Source: Echinicola arenosa (GTDB lineage Bacteria > Bacteroidota > Bacteroidia > Cytophagales > Cyclobacteriaceae). Taken from it: a stretch of 64,000 nucleotides of DNA. The notes beneath the pieces are model-generated. The model did no database searches. It saw nothing but the letters and a program-made list of their open reading frames with translations, and was not told the origin of the DNA. Both the position numbers and the translations under genes were made by a program. Below, in pieces: positions 8,961 to 17,250 of this stretch (the first letter of the stretch is position 1; every line of letters begins with the position of its first letter). The stretch covers positions 62,001-126,000 of the forward strand of contig NZ_JACYTQ010000004.1 in assembly GCF_014841125.1 (NCBI RefSeq), written 5' to 3'.

Positions 8961-9092
8961 AGAGGCTGTTTTATAAGTTGTCATTTGGGCGAAAAGAGAA
9001 ATTTCGACTCTTTGTATTTTTGTACAATGAGTATTTGAGATTCTTCCTCACGTCAGAATGTAAATCATAACGACTTATAAGACAGCTTTTTT
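8961..9092. repeat. Degenerate inverted-repeat element (GAGGCTGTYTYATAA family), MITE-like
   Basis: The left end (8962-8981, GAGGCTGTTTTATAAGTTGT) is an imperfect inverted match to the right end (about 9070-9092, ACGACTTATAAGACAGC followed by a T run). About 90 bases without coding content lie between. The same GAGGCTGT core occurs at 29856 and 37867. It looks like a small non-autonomous element or a terminator-associated repeat. Confidence 0.5.
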
Positions 9093-9140
9093 AGATACTT
9101 GTCTCAATACTATGTTTTTATTGTTTTTTAAAGTGCTATC

Positions 9141-10259
9141 ATGCTTCACCTATTTTCCAGATTAATCTTCTGTTTTTTTATAGCCAGCGTCCTTAGCAGC
9201 TGCAATAACCAATCTGAAAATAATAGTATATTTATTTCAGGGGCGCTGACTGATTTAGTAAAGGATACCTTATGGCTTGAGAAAGATTTAAATACACAGT
9301 CGCTGGGTACTGATTTTACCTATATTAAAAAAAATGGGAAAGAACTGCTCTGCCAGTTTAATGGCCTAAGGCTATTAAAGTACGATTATAGTACAGGTGA
9401 CCTTTTTTCTATTCAGGGTTTCGAAAAGGAAGGCCCCAATGGCATTGGGAGTTTTATTTCTGGAAGTTTGATTAGCGAAGATAGTATGTTGTTTCTTTCG
9501 GGTGGTAAGCAGCTAATAGTGGCTGAACATGACGGAAAGGTTCTTAGTAGACACGATTTACCTGCGCAAGAAAACACTTTGAGGGGAAGTTCTCATTATG
9601 CCACTTTTGTACATAATCCGATTTATCTAAAAGGTAATATAGTCACTGTTACCGATGTTCCTTTTGTGCTGAAAGAACCAATGCTTGAATATGAAAATTG
9701 GCTCTTAAGGTATGATTTGGAGTCAGAAGATGATAGCTACGTGAATTTTACTTTTCCAAAGAAGTATAGAGAATTTTTAGATGATTCAGAATTTAGCCGT
9801 TATTCCCACGCCTATTCGACTAGCAAAGAGGAACACTACATTTCTTTTCCTGCCGATGATAAGCTGCTGTGCATAATAGCAGGAAAAACTACTTGGGTGG
9901 ATGCTGGAAGTAATGAGCCCATGTCATTTATTAGGGGGACAACAGAAAAAAGCGGTGAATATATAGTGTTCAATCCCAATCATGAATCCAGCCAATATGG
10001 TACGCTGCAGTACAGCCCTTCGCATGGGGTGATAGTAAGATCGGCTAAGCTAGGAGTAGACTTAGAGCAGGGAATCGAAAACCGCAGCTTTATTGTTCTG
10101 GATGATCGTTTAACAAAAATCGCTGAGTTGACATTTACATCTAACGAGTTTTCTTCCTTGGGTTTTTTTACGCCCAATGGCTTTTACCTGAAACTTGGTA
10201 TTCAGGAAAGTGATGACAAAATAGGGTACGCTAAAATTAATTTACCCGGGATGGAGTAG
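9141..10259 (+). CDS. DUF4221-like lipoprotein
   Basis: The 372-residue protein starts with a lipoprotein signal peptide ending in the lipobox 'VLSSC' (acylated Cys around residue 20), so it should be anchored in the envelope. The body alternates short beta strands and contains 'KEGPNGIG', a phrase characteristic of the DUF4221/6-bladed-propeller-like lipoproteins that are expanded in Cyclobacteriaceae. The family has no proven function. The gene is isolated: it follows the inverted-repeat element and is convergent with the PorT-like gene. Composition is more AT-rich than its neighbours in places. Confidence 0.7.
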   Translation: MLHLFSRLIFCFFIASVLSSCNNQSENNSIFISGALTDLVKDTLWLEKDLNTQSLGTDFTYIKKNGKELLCQFNGLRLLKYDYSTGDLFSIQGFEKEGPNGIGSFISGSLISEDSMLFLSGGKQLIVAEHDGKVLSRHDLPAQENTLRGSSHYATFVHNPIYLKGNIVTVTDVPFVLKEPMLEYENWLLRYDLESEDDSYVNFTFPKKYREFLDDSEFSRYSHAYSTSKEEHYISFPADDKLLCIIAGKTTWVDAGSNEPMSFIRGTTEKSGEYIVFNPNHESSQYGTLQYSPSHGVIVRSAKLGVDLEQGIENRSFIVLDDRLTKIAELTFTSNEFSSLGFFTPNGFYLKLGIQESDDKIGYAKINLPGME

Positions 10260-10426
10260 TCAAAAACCTTGGTTTCAATATCCTAAGTTTCTGAATTTTT
10301 TTAAATATCAATATTAAGTGTGTTAATGTACTTCTCTCTAAAAGGTTGATCTGATCAAAAATCAATGCTCATTTTATTGATTCTAAGATTTTTTAAAGCT
10401 ACTTTTTTGAATCTTATCAATAAGTC

Positions 10427-11098
10427 TTATTTTCTCTCCAAAACCTGGAACAGATAAGAAACGGTAAATTCTAGGTTGGAGCCTGACATATCAAAAATTC
10501 TGTCTTGGCTTTCTGGTCGGCCAAATTCGTAGGAGGCCCTCACTTCAGCGACAATAGTACTTTTGCCGAATACTTTAGAGATTCCTGCACCGGCAGTCAG
10601 GCCATACATAAAACGGTTGGGATCATCATCCTCTTGGCCATAGGTGGGCAGAATGGGTACATCAGGATTATTTGTTTCAAACTCCCTTCTTACGTCAGTA
10701 GCCTTCATCAGTCTGCCAAAGTGTGGCCCCATTTTGATATGAAACCGGCCAGATCTTCCAAAATAGAAGTTGGAAAGCAAGGGGATTTTCAGGTAGTCAA
10801 ATTGGGTCTCATTGGAAAGGGTTTCTTCTTCATTGTATTCGATATAACCAGTAGTTACATATTGAATGTCAAGCTCTATTCCTGCATGATCCTTATAATA
10901 ATGTTCCAAGGCAAGACCAAAAACAGGTTGGCTTTTGACTCCATGTACTTTTTGGTTGGGAATGGAAGGGATTGGGCGATAAGACATTCCAGAGTAGGAC
11001 AGTCCGCCACGAATCCCAATGCTGGTTTGAGCTTGGATCAGTGCAGTGGATGCAATGACCAATAAAAATATGAAGGAGGCTTTAATAATTATATTCAA
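10427..11098 (-). CDS. PorT-like outer-membrane beta-barrel protein
   Basis: A 223-residue protein with a signal peptide (MNIIIKASFIFLL..LIQAQ) followed by 'IGIRGGLSYSGM', 'FDYLKIPLLSNFYFG' and 'GLTAGAGIS', spaced as in PorT-family eight-stranded barrels (outer membrane protein beta-barrel type 2). It ends in an aromatic/hydrophobic strand. Expected in the outer membrane; the specific role is unknown. It lies downstream of gltX and its small companion on the same strand, but an intrinsic terminator at 11143-11174 separates them, so it is probably transcribed on its own. Confidence 0.75.
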   Translation of the reverse strand: MNIIIKASFIFLLVIASTALIQAQTSIGIRGGLSYSGMSYRPIPSIPNQKVHGVKSQPVFGLALEHYYKDHAGIELDIQYVTTGYIEYNEEETLSNETQFDYLKIPLLSNFYFGRSGRFHIKMGPHFGRLMKATDVRREFETNNPDVPILPTYGQEDDDPNRFMYGLTAGAGISKVFGKSTIVAEVRASYEFGRPESQDRIFDMSGSNLEFTVSYLFQVLERK

Positions 11099-11142
11099 GG
11101 CGAATGGATTAAGCTAATCTGGCATTAAAGGTGTAAAAAAGT

Positions 11143-11174
11143 AAAAAATAGTCCACTTATGTGGACTATTTTTT
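11143..11174 (-). terminator. Intrinsic terminator after gltX and its small companion gene
   Basis: A 14-bp perfect stem (AAAAAATAGTCCAC / GTGGACTATTTTTT) with a TTAT loop. The right arm overlaps the stop codon of the small minus-strand gene at 11166. Confidence 0.75.
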
Positions 11175-11369
11175 CTTGTCATTTTTGATCTCGTCCAGGT
11201 CTTCCCGGTCTTTGAGTTTTTTATCTTCCACATTTTTGTTCAGAAACTCATTGATCTTGTCAATGGAAAAAGAACTGGAAATTTCCCCAAAGGAATTGAT
11301 GTTCATTTTGAATCCATCCAATTCAGGATTCACTTTCGGGTTTTCCTCTTTTTTGTTTTTTTTAGCCAT
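11166..11369 (-). CDS. Small charged conserved-type protein downstream of gltX
   Basis: A 67-residue, lysine- and acid-rich protein starting MAKKNKKEEN. The start at 11369 is chosen because AAAGGAAAG sits just upstream; an in-frame ATG at 11402 would add 11 residues. There is no signal peptide or membrane segment. The middle reads 'DGFKMNINSFGEISSSFSIDKINEFLN', and the tail is highly charged. It follows gltX by about 50 bases on the same strand and ends inside a strong terminator, so it is probably the last gene of the gltX transcript. I recognise it only as a small hypothetical protein of Cytophagales type; no function is known. Confidence 0.6.
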   Translation of the reverse strand: MAKKNKKEENPKVNPELDGFKMNINSFGEISSSFSIDKINEFLNKNVEDKKLKDREDLDEIKNDKKK

Positions 11370-11420
11370 GACTTTCCTTTCTTCATTGGCCACTTTCACC
11401 ATCGAAAATGGCTGATTTGA

Positions 11421-12962
11421 TTAATTTGCTTTTACCTCTAAGGTATTTAACGCAAAATCTATCCTTTTGATTAGTTCATCTTTGCCGATAATGACAAAAA
11501 CTTCCATTAAATCTGGGCCTGCACCTACTCCGGTGATGGCCAATCGAACAGCTTGCATTACCTTACCGAGTTTGATTTCATTGGATTCTGCAGCTTGTTC
11601 CAGCATCGATTTGGCGGTTTCAGGGGTGAATTCTCCCTGGAATTTTTCAAGTAATTCTTTGTAGGAACCGAGCACTTTTACGGCGTCGTCATTCCATTTT
11701 TTGCCAGCTACCTTTTCATCAAACTCTGTTGGTGCGATCAAAAGAAACCTGCCTTCTTTCCAAAGGTCAGCAGGGAATGTAGCTCTTTCCTTCATGATGG
11801 AGACAATTTTCTCTGCCTTGGCTTGAAGAATTTCAATCCCCTCTTTTTCCAAGTCTTCCATAAGATATATGGCAAGATCATGGTTTGATTTGGCTTTTAG
11901 GTATTGTTCGTTAAACCACTTGGCCTTATTGATATCAAATTTTGTTCCTGATTTGCCAATTCTTTCTACAGAAAAAGCTTCAATCAATTCTTCCAAGCTG
12001 AAGATTTCCCGGTGATCGCCTGGGTTCCAACCAAGGAAAGCCAGGAAGTTTACGAAAGCATCAGGCAAATAGCCTGCATCTTTAAAGCCTTGTGAGAAAT
12101 CACCGGTACGTGGATCGGTCCAATTCATTGGGAAAATCGGGAATCCATTTTTGTCTGCGTCTCGCTTAGATAGTTTTCCGTTTCCATCAGGCTTTAAAAG
12201 CAATGGCAGGTGGGCAAATTGAGGCATGCTGTCCTCCCAGCCCAAGTAACGGTAAAGCAAGACGTGAATAGGTGCAGAGGGTAACCATTCTTCACCTCGG
12301 ATGACATGGGTGATGCCCATCAGGTGGTCATCCACAATATTGGCCAAATGGTAGGTAGGCATTCCGTCAGATTTCATCAATACCTTGTCGTCAAGGGTAT
12401 TGGAGTGAACCATCACCCATCCACGAATCATGTCATTTAGCCTGATTTCTTCTTTTCTTGGTACCTTTAGTCTGATGACATAAGGTTCTCCCGAAGCCAA
12501 ACGTTCCTTAACCTCGTCCTCAGGAAGGGTTAGGGAGTTTTTCATTTGGGTTCTGGTGATGGAGTTATATTGCGGAGAAACCACTCTTGCAGCCGTAAGT
12601 CTTTCTCTCATGGCATCCAATTCTTCAGCAGTATCAAACGCATAGTACGCAAAGCCTTTTTCCACTAGGTCCATGGCATATTGCATGTACAGTGGCTTTC
12701 TTTCAGATTGTCTGTAAGGACCATGAGGGCCTTCAGTCCAAGGGCTTTCGTCAGGGGTAATCCCAATCCATTCCAATGCTTCTTTGATATAATCCTCAGC
12801 GCCAGGAACAAATCTGGTCTGATCTGTATCTTCTATTCTAAGCAAGAATTTACCTTGCTGTTTTTTGGCAAAGAGATAGTTATACAAGGCAGTGCGGACA
12901 CCGCCGATATGCAAAGCTCCTGTAGGAGATGGGGCAAAACGAACGCGTACTTCTTTAGTCAT
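11421..12962 (-). CDS. gltX: Glutamate--tRNA ligase
   Basis: Charges tRNA-Glu with glutamate. The 513-residue product begins MTKEVRVRFAPSPTGALHIGG, containing the HIGH-type motif, and has the KMSKS-type motif 'KLSKRDADK'. The start at 12962 is used because the 26 residues encoded upstream in frame have no counterpart in the family, whose N-terminus begins just before the first catalytic strand. Length is typical of the bacterial discriminating or non-discriminating enzyme; which of the two cannot be told here. A small charged ORF follows on the same strand. Confidence 0.95.
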   Translation of the reverse strand: MTKEVRVRFAPSPTGALHIGGVRTALYNYLFAKKQQGKFLLRIEDTDQTRFVPGAEDYIKEALEWIGITPDESPWTEGPHGPYRQSERKPLYMQYAMDLVEKGFAYYAFDTAEELDAMRERLTAARVVSPQYNSITRTQMKNSLTLPEDEVKERLASGEPYVIRLKVPRKEEIRLNDMIRGWVMVHSNTLDDKVLMKSDGMPTYHLANIVDDHLMGITHVIRGEEWLPSAPIHVLLYRYLGWEDSMPQFAHLPLLLKPDGNGKLSKRDADKNGFPIFPMNWTDPRTGDFSQGFKDAGYLPDAFVNFLAFLGWNPGDHREIFSLEELIEAFSVERIGKSGTKFDINKAKWFNEQYLKAKSNHDLAIYLMEDLEKEGIEILQAKAEKIVSIMKERATFPADLWKEGRFLLIAPTEFDEKVAGKKWNDDAVKVLGSYKELLEKFQGEFTPETAKSMLEQAAESNEIKLGKVMQAVRLAITGVGAGPDLMEVFVIIGKDELIKRIDFALNTLEVKAN

Positions 12963-13029
12963 CTTTATTGATATTTTTCCTTTAGTAAGGTAAATCACAC
13001 CGGGGAAATTCCCCTCGAAATTCAATTGG

Positions 13030-13037
13030 CAAAGATA
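13030..13037 (-). promoter_or_regulatory. Candidate -7 element for gltX
   Basis: Reads TATCTTTG on the minus strand (TAnnTTTG match), about 68 bases before the gltX ATG. No clear -33 element was seen. Confidence 0.3.
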
Positions 13038-13191
13038 CAAAAAAGATGGGGAAGGAATGATAAATTACCTTTTTCAATATGGAAATATGGCAATTTTGAG
13101 CGCATTTGTGCTTTCAATACTTGATGCACGGTATCGAACTGGTTTTTCCTATTTTTATAAATCTCTGATAAGTGGTATTTATACAAAAAAT

Positions 13192-13219
13192 AAAGCTCGG
13201 AGAGTTGGCTCCGAGCTTT
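13192..13219 (-). terminator. Intrinsic terminator downstream of lysA
   Basis: Stem AAAGCTCGGAG / CTCCGAGCTTT (13192-13202 and 13209-13219), loop of six bases, followed on the minus strand by TATTTTTTG. It lies about 130 bases after the lysA stop. Confidence 0.75.
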
Positions 13220-13346
13220 GGTGAATTAATTATTACTACCAGGACTTGTGCTTGGTTTTATACTTATGCTAATTTAAATATATACCATTAATGCTCAAAG
13301 TTTTATCCCTGATAAATCTGTTTTTTTGTATCTAAAATCTTCATGT

Positions 13347-14582
13347 TTAGCTGATTCCAATGTCCACCTGATGTCGTAAAATATCATCAAAGGTTTCTCT
13401 TTTGCGGATCAATTGCGCTTTTCCGTCAAGGACTAAAATTTCAGCTGGTCTTAATCTTGAATTGTAATTGGAAGCCATGCTGAAGCCATAGGCTCCGGCA
13501 TTCTTGATCGCCAAAATATCACCTTCCTTCACTTCTTTCAGTTTTCTATCTGCCGCAATAGTGTCGGTTTCACAGATATAACCAACGATGGTGTAAACTC
13601 TTTCTGGACCTGAAAGTCTTGAGATATTTTCCACGCCATGATATGCATCATACATCATAGGTCGGATCAAGTGGTTCAAGCCTGAATCAACGCCTATAAA
13701 TGTTGAAGCTGGAGTAGATTTAATGACATTGGCACTAACCAACAAATAACCACATTCACTGACCAGGAATTTGCCAGGCTCAAACCATATTTCAAGATCT
13801 CTTCCATATTCTTGGCAGAACTCCTTGAAGGCAGCAGAAACTTTCTTGCCTACATCCTGAATGTCTGTTGTGATATCAGCCTCTTTATAGCCTACTTTAA
13901 ATCCACCTCCAAAATCCAAGAATTTAAGGTCTTTGAATTCCCTAGCAGCATCGAAAAGAATTTCAGCTCCTTTTAGGAATACCTCTGCATCCAAAATATC
14001 TGAACCAGTGTGTACATGAAGCCCAATTACCTGAAGGTTGTGGACTTCTACTATTTTGAGTACATGTTTCAATTGCAGGATGGAGATGCCAAACTTACTG
14101 TCAATATGCCCAACAGATATTTTGGCATTTCCTCCAGCCAGGATATGCGGATTAAGGCGGATACAAATAGGGACACTAGTGCCATAATGTGTGCCAAAAT
14201 GCTCCAACATTGGAATGTTGTCGATATTGATCATTACACCAAAATCAACCGCTTCCTGGATCTCCTCAAATGAAACACAGTTGGGCGTATACATGATCTC
14301 TGAAGCTTCATAGCCAACATGAAGGCATAACTTGACCTCCTCTATCGAAACTGCATCTACTCCAGTACCAGCTTTCTTCATCAACTTCAGGATATTGATG
14401 TTAGAAAGAGCCTTTGTAGCGTATTTTATCTTTAGGTTTACTGTAGAAAATGCGCTTTTCAAAGCGGCTACTTGATCCAGTATTTTCTGTCCGTCATAGA
14501 CATATACCGGAGTGCCGTATTCTTTGGTGATGTCCAAAAGAGGAACACCTTGAATCTGATACTGTTCGTTCTCGATAGTCAT
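13347..14582 (-). CDS. lysA: Diaminopimelate decarboxylase
   Basis: Converts meso-diaminopimelate to lysine, the last step of lysine synthesis. The 411-residue alanine-racemase-fold protein has the PLP-lysine motif 'KYATKALSN', 'GVDAVSIEEV', 'HVHTGSDILD', 'LDFGGGFKVGY' for phosphate binding, 'EPGKFLVSECG' and the C-terminal 'GAYGFSMASNYNSR', which brings the second active-site Tyr. It is monofunctional, with no aspartokinase fusion. A downstream terminator and a candidate promoter bracket it as a single-gene unit. Confidence 0.94.
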   Translation of the reverse strand: MTIENEQYQIQGVPLLDITKEYGTPVYVYDGQKILDQVAALKSAFSTVNLKIKYATKALSNINILKLMKKAGTGVDAVSIEEVKLCLHVGYEASEIMYTPNCVSFEEIQEAVDFGVMINIDNIPMLEHFGTHYGTSVPICIRLNPHILAGGNAKISVGHIDSKFGISILQLKHVLKIVEVHNLQVIGLHVHTGSDILDAEVFLKGAEILFDAAREFKDLKFLDFGGGFKVGYKEADITTDIQDVGKKVSAAFKEFCQEYGRDLEIWFEPGKFLVSECGYLLVSANVIKSTPASTFIGVDSGLNHLIRPMMYDAYHGVENISRLSGPERVYTIVGYICETDTIAADRKLKEVKEGDILAIKNAGAYGFSMASNYNSRLRPAEILVLDGKAQLIRKRETFDDILRHQVDIGIS

Positions 14583-14604
14583 GATACATCAATAATTAAG
14601 TGGG

Positions 14605-14612
14605 CAAAGATA
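14605..14612 (-). promoter_or_regulatory. Candidate -7 element for lysA
   Basis: Minus-strand TATCTTTG, 22 bases before the lysA ATG. A CAAA (TTTG on the minus strand) at 14628-14631 is only 15 bases away, slightly short of the usual spacing. Confidence 0.4.
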
Positions 14613-14634
14613 GAAAAGGCGAGGCAACAAAAAA

Positions 14635-14653
14635 AGGAAGGCAGGGCCTTCCT
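14635..14653 (-). terminator. Intrinsic terminator downstream of the 218-residue secreted-protein gene
   Basis: Eight-bp stem AGGAAGGC / GCCTTCCT with a three-base loop, followed on the minus strand by a seven-base T run. It is compactly placed just ahead of the lysA promoter region. Confidence 0.7.
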
Positions 14654-14684
14654 CTTTAAGATATAGCTTATTTTAAGATGAGCC

Positions 14685-15341
14685 TTAGTTATTCTTTTTG
14701 GCGGATTTCAATTCCTTGATCATTTCTTCCAAGCGTTTGATGGTTTTGTCAACCTCTTGGTCGGACATTTTGATGTTTCCCTCATCATCTTTCTCAAAGG
14801 AAAAAACTTCAACTTGTTTGTTTTTACTGAAAACCATTGCGTTTCCACCTTCTACTTCTTCAGTGTGAAATTCGAAATTACCATGACCTGGAGGAAGGGG
14901 ATAACCCACCCTAAATTGATGATCGGGGTTTTCTATTCTTCTTTCTATGATTTTTACTTGCTGTCCGTCCTTATCCAAAATTTCCACATTGACATCTTCA
15001 TCCCGATTTACCCAAGCTACGTGCTTTCCGATGGCAAATTTGGGAGAGTTAAATTTCATAGTGGACAAACTGATCTTTTTGTCGTTTACAGTGGTTTCCA
15101 ATACCAATTTGTCATGCTGTCCATCAGGAAAGTCAATACCTAAATCTTTGAAAAAAGGGTCTTTTTCCATTGTTTGGCGATCGTCATAAGTCTTGGATAT
15201 ATTTTCTTTGACACCGTCCTTTTCAGAGGATACATTAAGATAGTATTTGGTTTCACTTTTGTTTTCTTCTTGGGCGAATGAGGTGGAGGAAATGGCAAAG
15301 CAGCAAATTACAGCCATTAGCCAATTGAATTTCGTTTTCAT
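14685..15341 (-). CDS. Secreted protein of unknown function, divergent from a two-component system
   Basis: The 218-residue protein has a clear signal peptide (MKTKFNWLMAVICC..TSFAQ). The mature part is rich in Lys/Glu/Asp and ends in a predicted coiled-coil-like helix ('DKTIKRLEEMIKELKSAKKN'). I do not recognise a named domain. It is divergently transcribed from the sensor kinase gene, with 193 bases between the starts, and is terminated just beyond its stop. Secreted small proteins next to a sensor kinase are often its target or accessory factor; that is inference here. No cysteine for lipid anchoring follows the signal peptide. Confidence 0.7.
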   Translation of the reverse strand: MKTKFNWLMAVICCFAISSTSFAQEENKSETKYYLNVSSEKDGVKENISKTYDDRQTMEKDPFFKDLGIDFPDGQHDKLVLETTVNDKKISLSTMKFNSPKFAIGKHVAWVNRDEDVNVEILDKDGQQVKIIERRIENPDHQFRVGYPLPPGHGNFEFHTEEVEGGNAMVFSKNKQVEVFSFEKDDEGNIKMSDQEVDKTIKRLEEMIKELKSAKKNN

Positions 15342-15522
15342 AGTGATACGGGTTTAGAGAAACAAACTAATAAAGTGATGGATCAAATGAATCTGGTGAC
15401 ATGCAACAGTTTGTATATGTTGATCGTGATAAAATTACCTTATTTCAAAATAAAATTCTACAGGTGTGATGTTAAGCCTTGTTAAAAATTGTTAAGCTTC
15501 GGCGATACTTCAGGATAACCTA

Positions 15523-15530
15523 TAAATTTG
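15523..15530 (+). promoter_or_regulatory. Candidate -7 element upstream of the sensor kinase gene
   Basis: TAAATTTG matches TAnnTTTG, but it ends only four bases before the ATG at 15535. If real, transcripts would be nearly leaderless or translation would start at the Met codon at 15550. Confidence 0.3.
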
Positions 15531-15534
15531 TAAA

Positions 15535-17250
15535 ATGTCTAAGACAAAAATGAAAATAATTATTCTCCTCATGTCCCTGGCTTGTGTGGGCTTGGTGGCC
15601 TTCCAGTATTATTGGGTGGCCAATGCCATCAAGATCAATCAGGAAAGGTTTGAGCAGAACGTGTACCAGTCTTTGGCGGCAAGTATTATGAAGTTGGAGA
15701 AAGGGGAAACCAGTGATATCATCTTAAATGCTGTAGCTAAGGACACTTCTTTCCAGCATGAGCTTTTTCAAAAGATAGAGCCTATCCAATTCAATATTAG
15801 AAGGCAAGTGTCTATTGAAAGGAGGCCTTCCATGGTTGATTCTATTTTTAGGGATCGTGTGCCACAGGTTTCACAGACATTCATGCGGATGATTGCTGCC
15901 CGTGGAGGTAAGCCGCAAAATCAGTTTGAACTGCAGAAATATTTTGAGATGCCTCCTTCCATTGCCCGCCAGTTATTTACACCTGATGAAATGGCCATTT
16001 ACCTTCAGGAGAAAGAAAAATACCTGGATTTTGTGGCCAAGCAAGATAGCTTTAAGCAAGTGCAGGACTATGCAATGAATCGGGAAGCGTTGATCATAGA
16101 GGAATACAATGTTTCGGAAAATGTAGCAGAGAATATTGTCAAAGCCAATAAGAAAATTGAACTCGTGGAGGTGGTGATGACTCAATTGTTTGCAGATTCT
16201 GAGCAAAATATCCTGAGAAGAATTGATACAGCAGATCTGCATAAGGATATCCGTTCCCAATTAAAGAAAAGGGGTATTACTGGAAATTTTGAATTGGCTA
16301 TTTTGGATAGTGATGATTCATTGATCCGAATCAATCATGTAGAGGATATTCAATTTATAAAAAAGAATGGAATCAAAGCTGAGCTATTTCCTGGAGACTT
16401 AGTGGGAGAAGAAAATTACATGTTGATTAACTTTCCTTCAAAACAAGCTTATCTGCTTCAACAAATTTGGTTGCCTCTGTCAAGTTCCTTGCTGTTTTTA
16501 CTGATTATCATTTTGTGTTTTGTTTATGCGATTCAGGTCATTATCCGACAGAAAAAGCTGTCAGAAACCAAAAATGACTTTATCAATAACATGACCCATG
16601 AGTTTAAGACGCCCATTGCCACTGTGAGTTTGGCGGTAGAAGCCTTACAGGATCCAGAACTGGTCAATCAGGATGCTTTCAGAAATCGCTATCTTGGGAT
16701 AATAAAGGATGAGAATAAGAGATTGGGTACTCAGGTGGAGAAAGTACTTCAGGCGGCCGCGCTGGATAAAAAGGACTTCAAGCTAAAGTTTGAACAGGTA
16801 GATTTGGTGAATTTGATTAAGGATGCAAAGCGTCATTTTGACTTGCAGGTGGAGAAAAAGGGAGGAGCTATTCATCTGGATATGGATGTGAGGAATCCTT
16901 ATTTGGAAGCTGATGCCTTTCATCTTACCAATATCATCAATAACTTATTGGATAATGCCAATAAATACACCAAGGAAGAACCCAATATTGGATTAAAAAT
17001 AGTGGAGAGTTTGGAGGGTTTTACCATTACCATCAGTGATAATGGAATGGGGATGTCCAAAGAGTCTGTGAAAAAGATTTTTGAAAAATTCTATCGTGTG
17101 CCGACAGGCAATGTTCATGATGTAAAAGGCTTTGGCTTAGGCTTGGCCTATGTAAAAACCATGGTGGAAGAGCATCATGGAACAATTGCTGTAGAGAGCG
17201 AGATCAATAAAGGAAGTACATTTACCATCACTTTACCTAGGAAAAAATGA
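15535..17250 (+). CDS. Transmembrane sensor histidine kinase
   Basis: The 571-residue kinase has a first membrane helix at about residues 7-27, a ~280-residue periplasmic sensor region without a recognised domain, a second membrane helix at about 313-338, and no HAMP or PAS domain. The dimerisation helix carries phospho-acceptor H355 in 'NNMTHEFKTP'. The ATPase has the N box 'NIINNLLDNANKYT', G1 'DNGMGMS' and G2 'GFGLGLAYVK'. It should autophosphorylate and transfer to the response regulator encoded next; the stop and start overlap as ATGA. The periplasmic region is Gln/Arg/Met-rich with long helices. Signal unknown. Confidence 0.92.
   Translation: MSKTKMKIIILLMSLACVGLVAFQYYWVANAIKINQERFEQNVYQSLAASIMKLEKGETSDIILNAVAKDTSFQHELFQKIEPIQFNIRRQVSIERRPSMVDSIFRDRVPQVSQTFMRMIAARGGKPQNQFELQKYFEMPPSIARQLFTPDEMAIYLQEKEKYLDFVAKQDSFKQVQDYAMNREALIIEEYNVSENVAENIVKANKKIELVEVVMTQLFADSEQNILRRIDTADLHKDIRSQLKKRGITGNFELAILDSDDSLIRINHVEDIQFIKKNGIKAELFPGDLVGEENYMLINFPSKQAYLLQQIWLPLSSSLLFLLIIILCFVYAIQVIIRQKKLSETKNDFINNMTHEFKTPIATVSLAVEALQDPELVNQDAFRNRYLGIIKDENKRLGTQVEKVLQAAALDKKDFKLKFEQVDLVNLIKDAKRHFDLQVEKKGGAIHLDMDVRNPYLEADAFHLTNIINNLLDNANKYTKEEPNIGLKIVESLEGFTITISDNGMGMSKESVKKIFEKFYRVPTGNVHDVKGFGLGLAYVKTMVEEHHGTIAVESEINKGSTFTITLPRKK

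Larger units (their letters stand above)
12963..13346. other. Intergenic region between gltX and lysA
   Basis: No credible coding sequence. It holds the gltX leader with a candidate -7 element (13030-13037) and the lysA terminator (13192-13219). Nothing else was recognised. Confidence 0.6.

Noticed and set aside
10505-11065. 186-residue open frame opposite the PorT-like gene
   Set aside because: Antisense to a signal-peptide-bearing barrel gene with a better fit to Bacteroidota proteins; no motif or start context supports the plus-strand frame.
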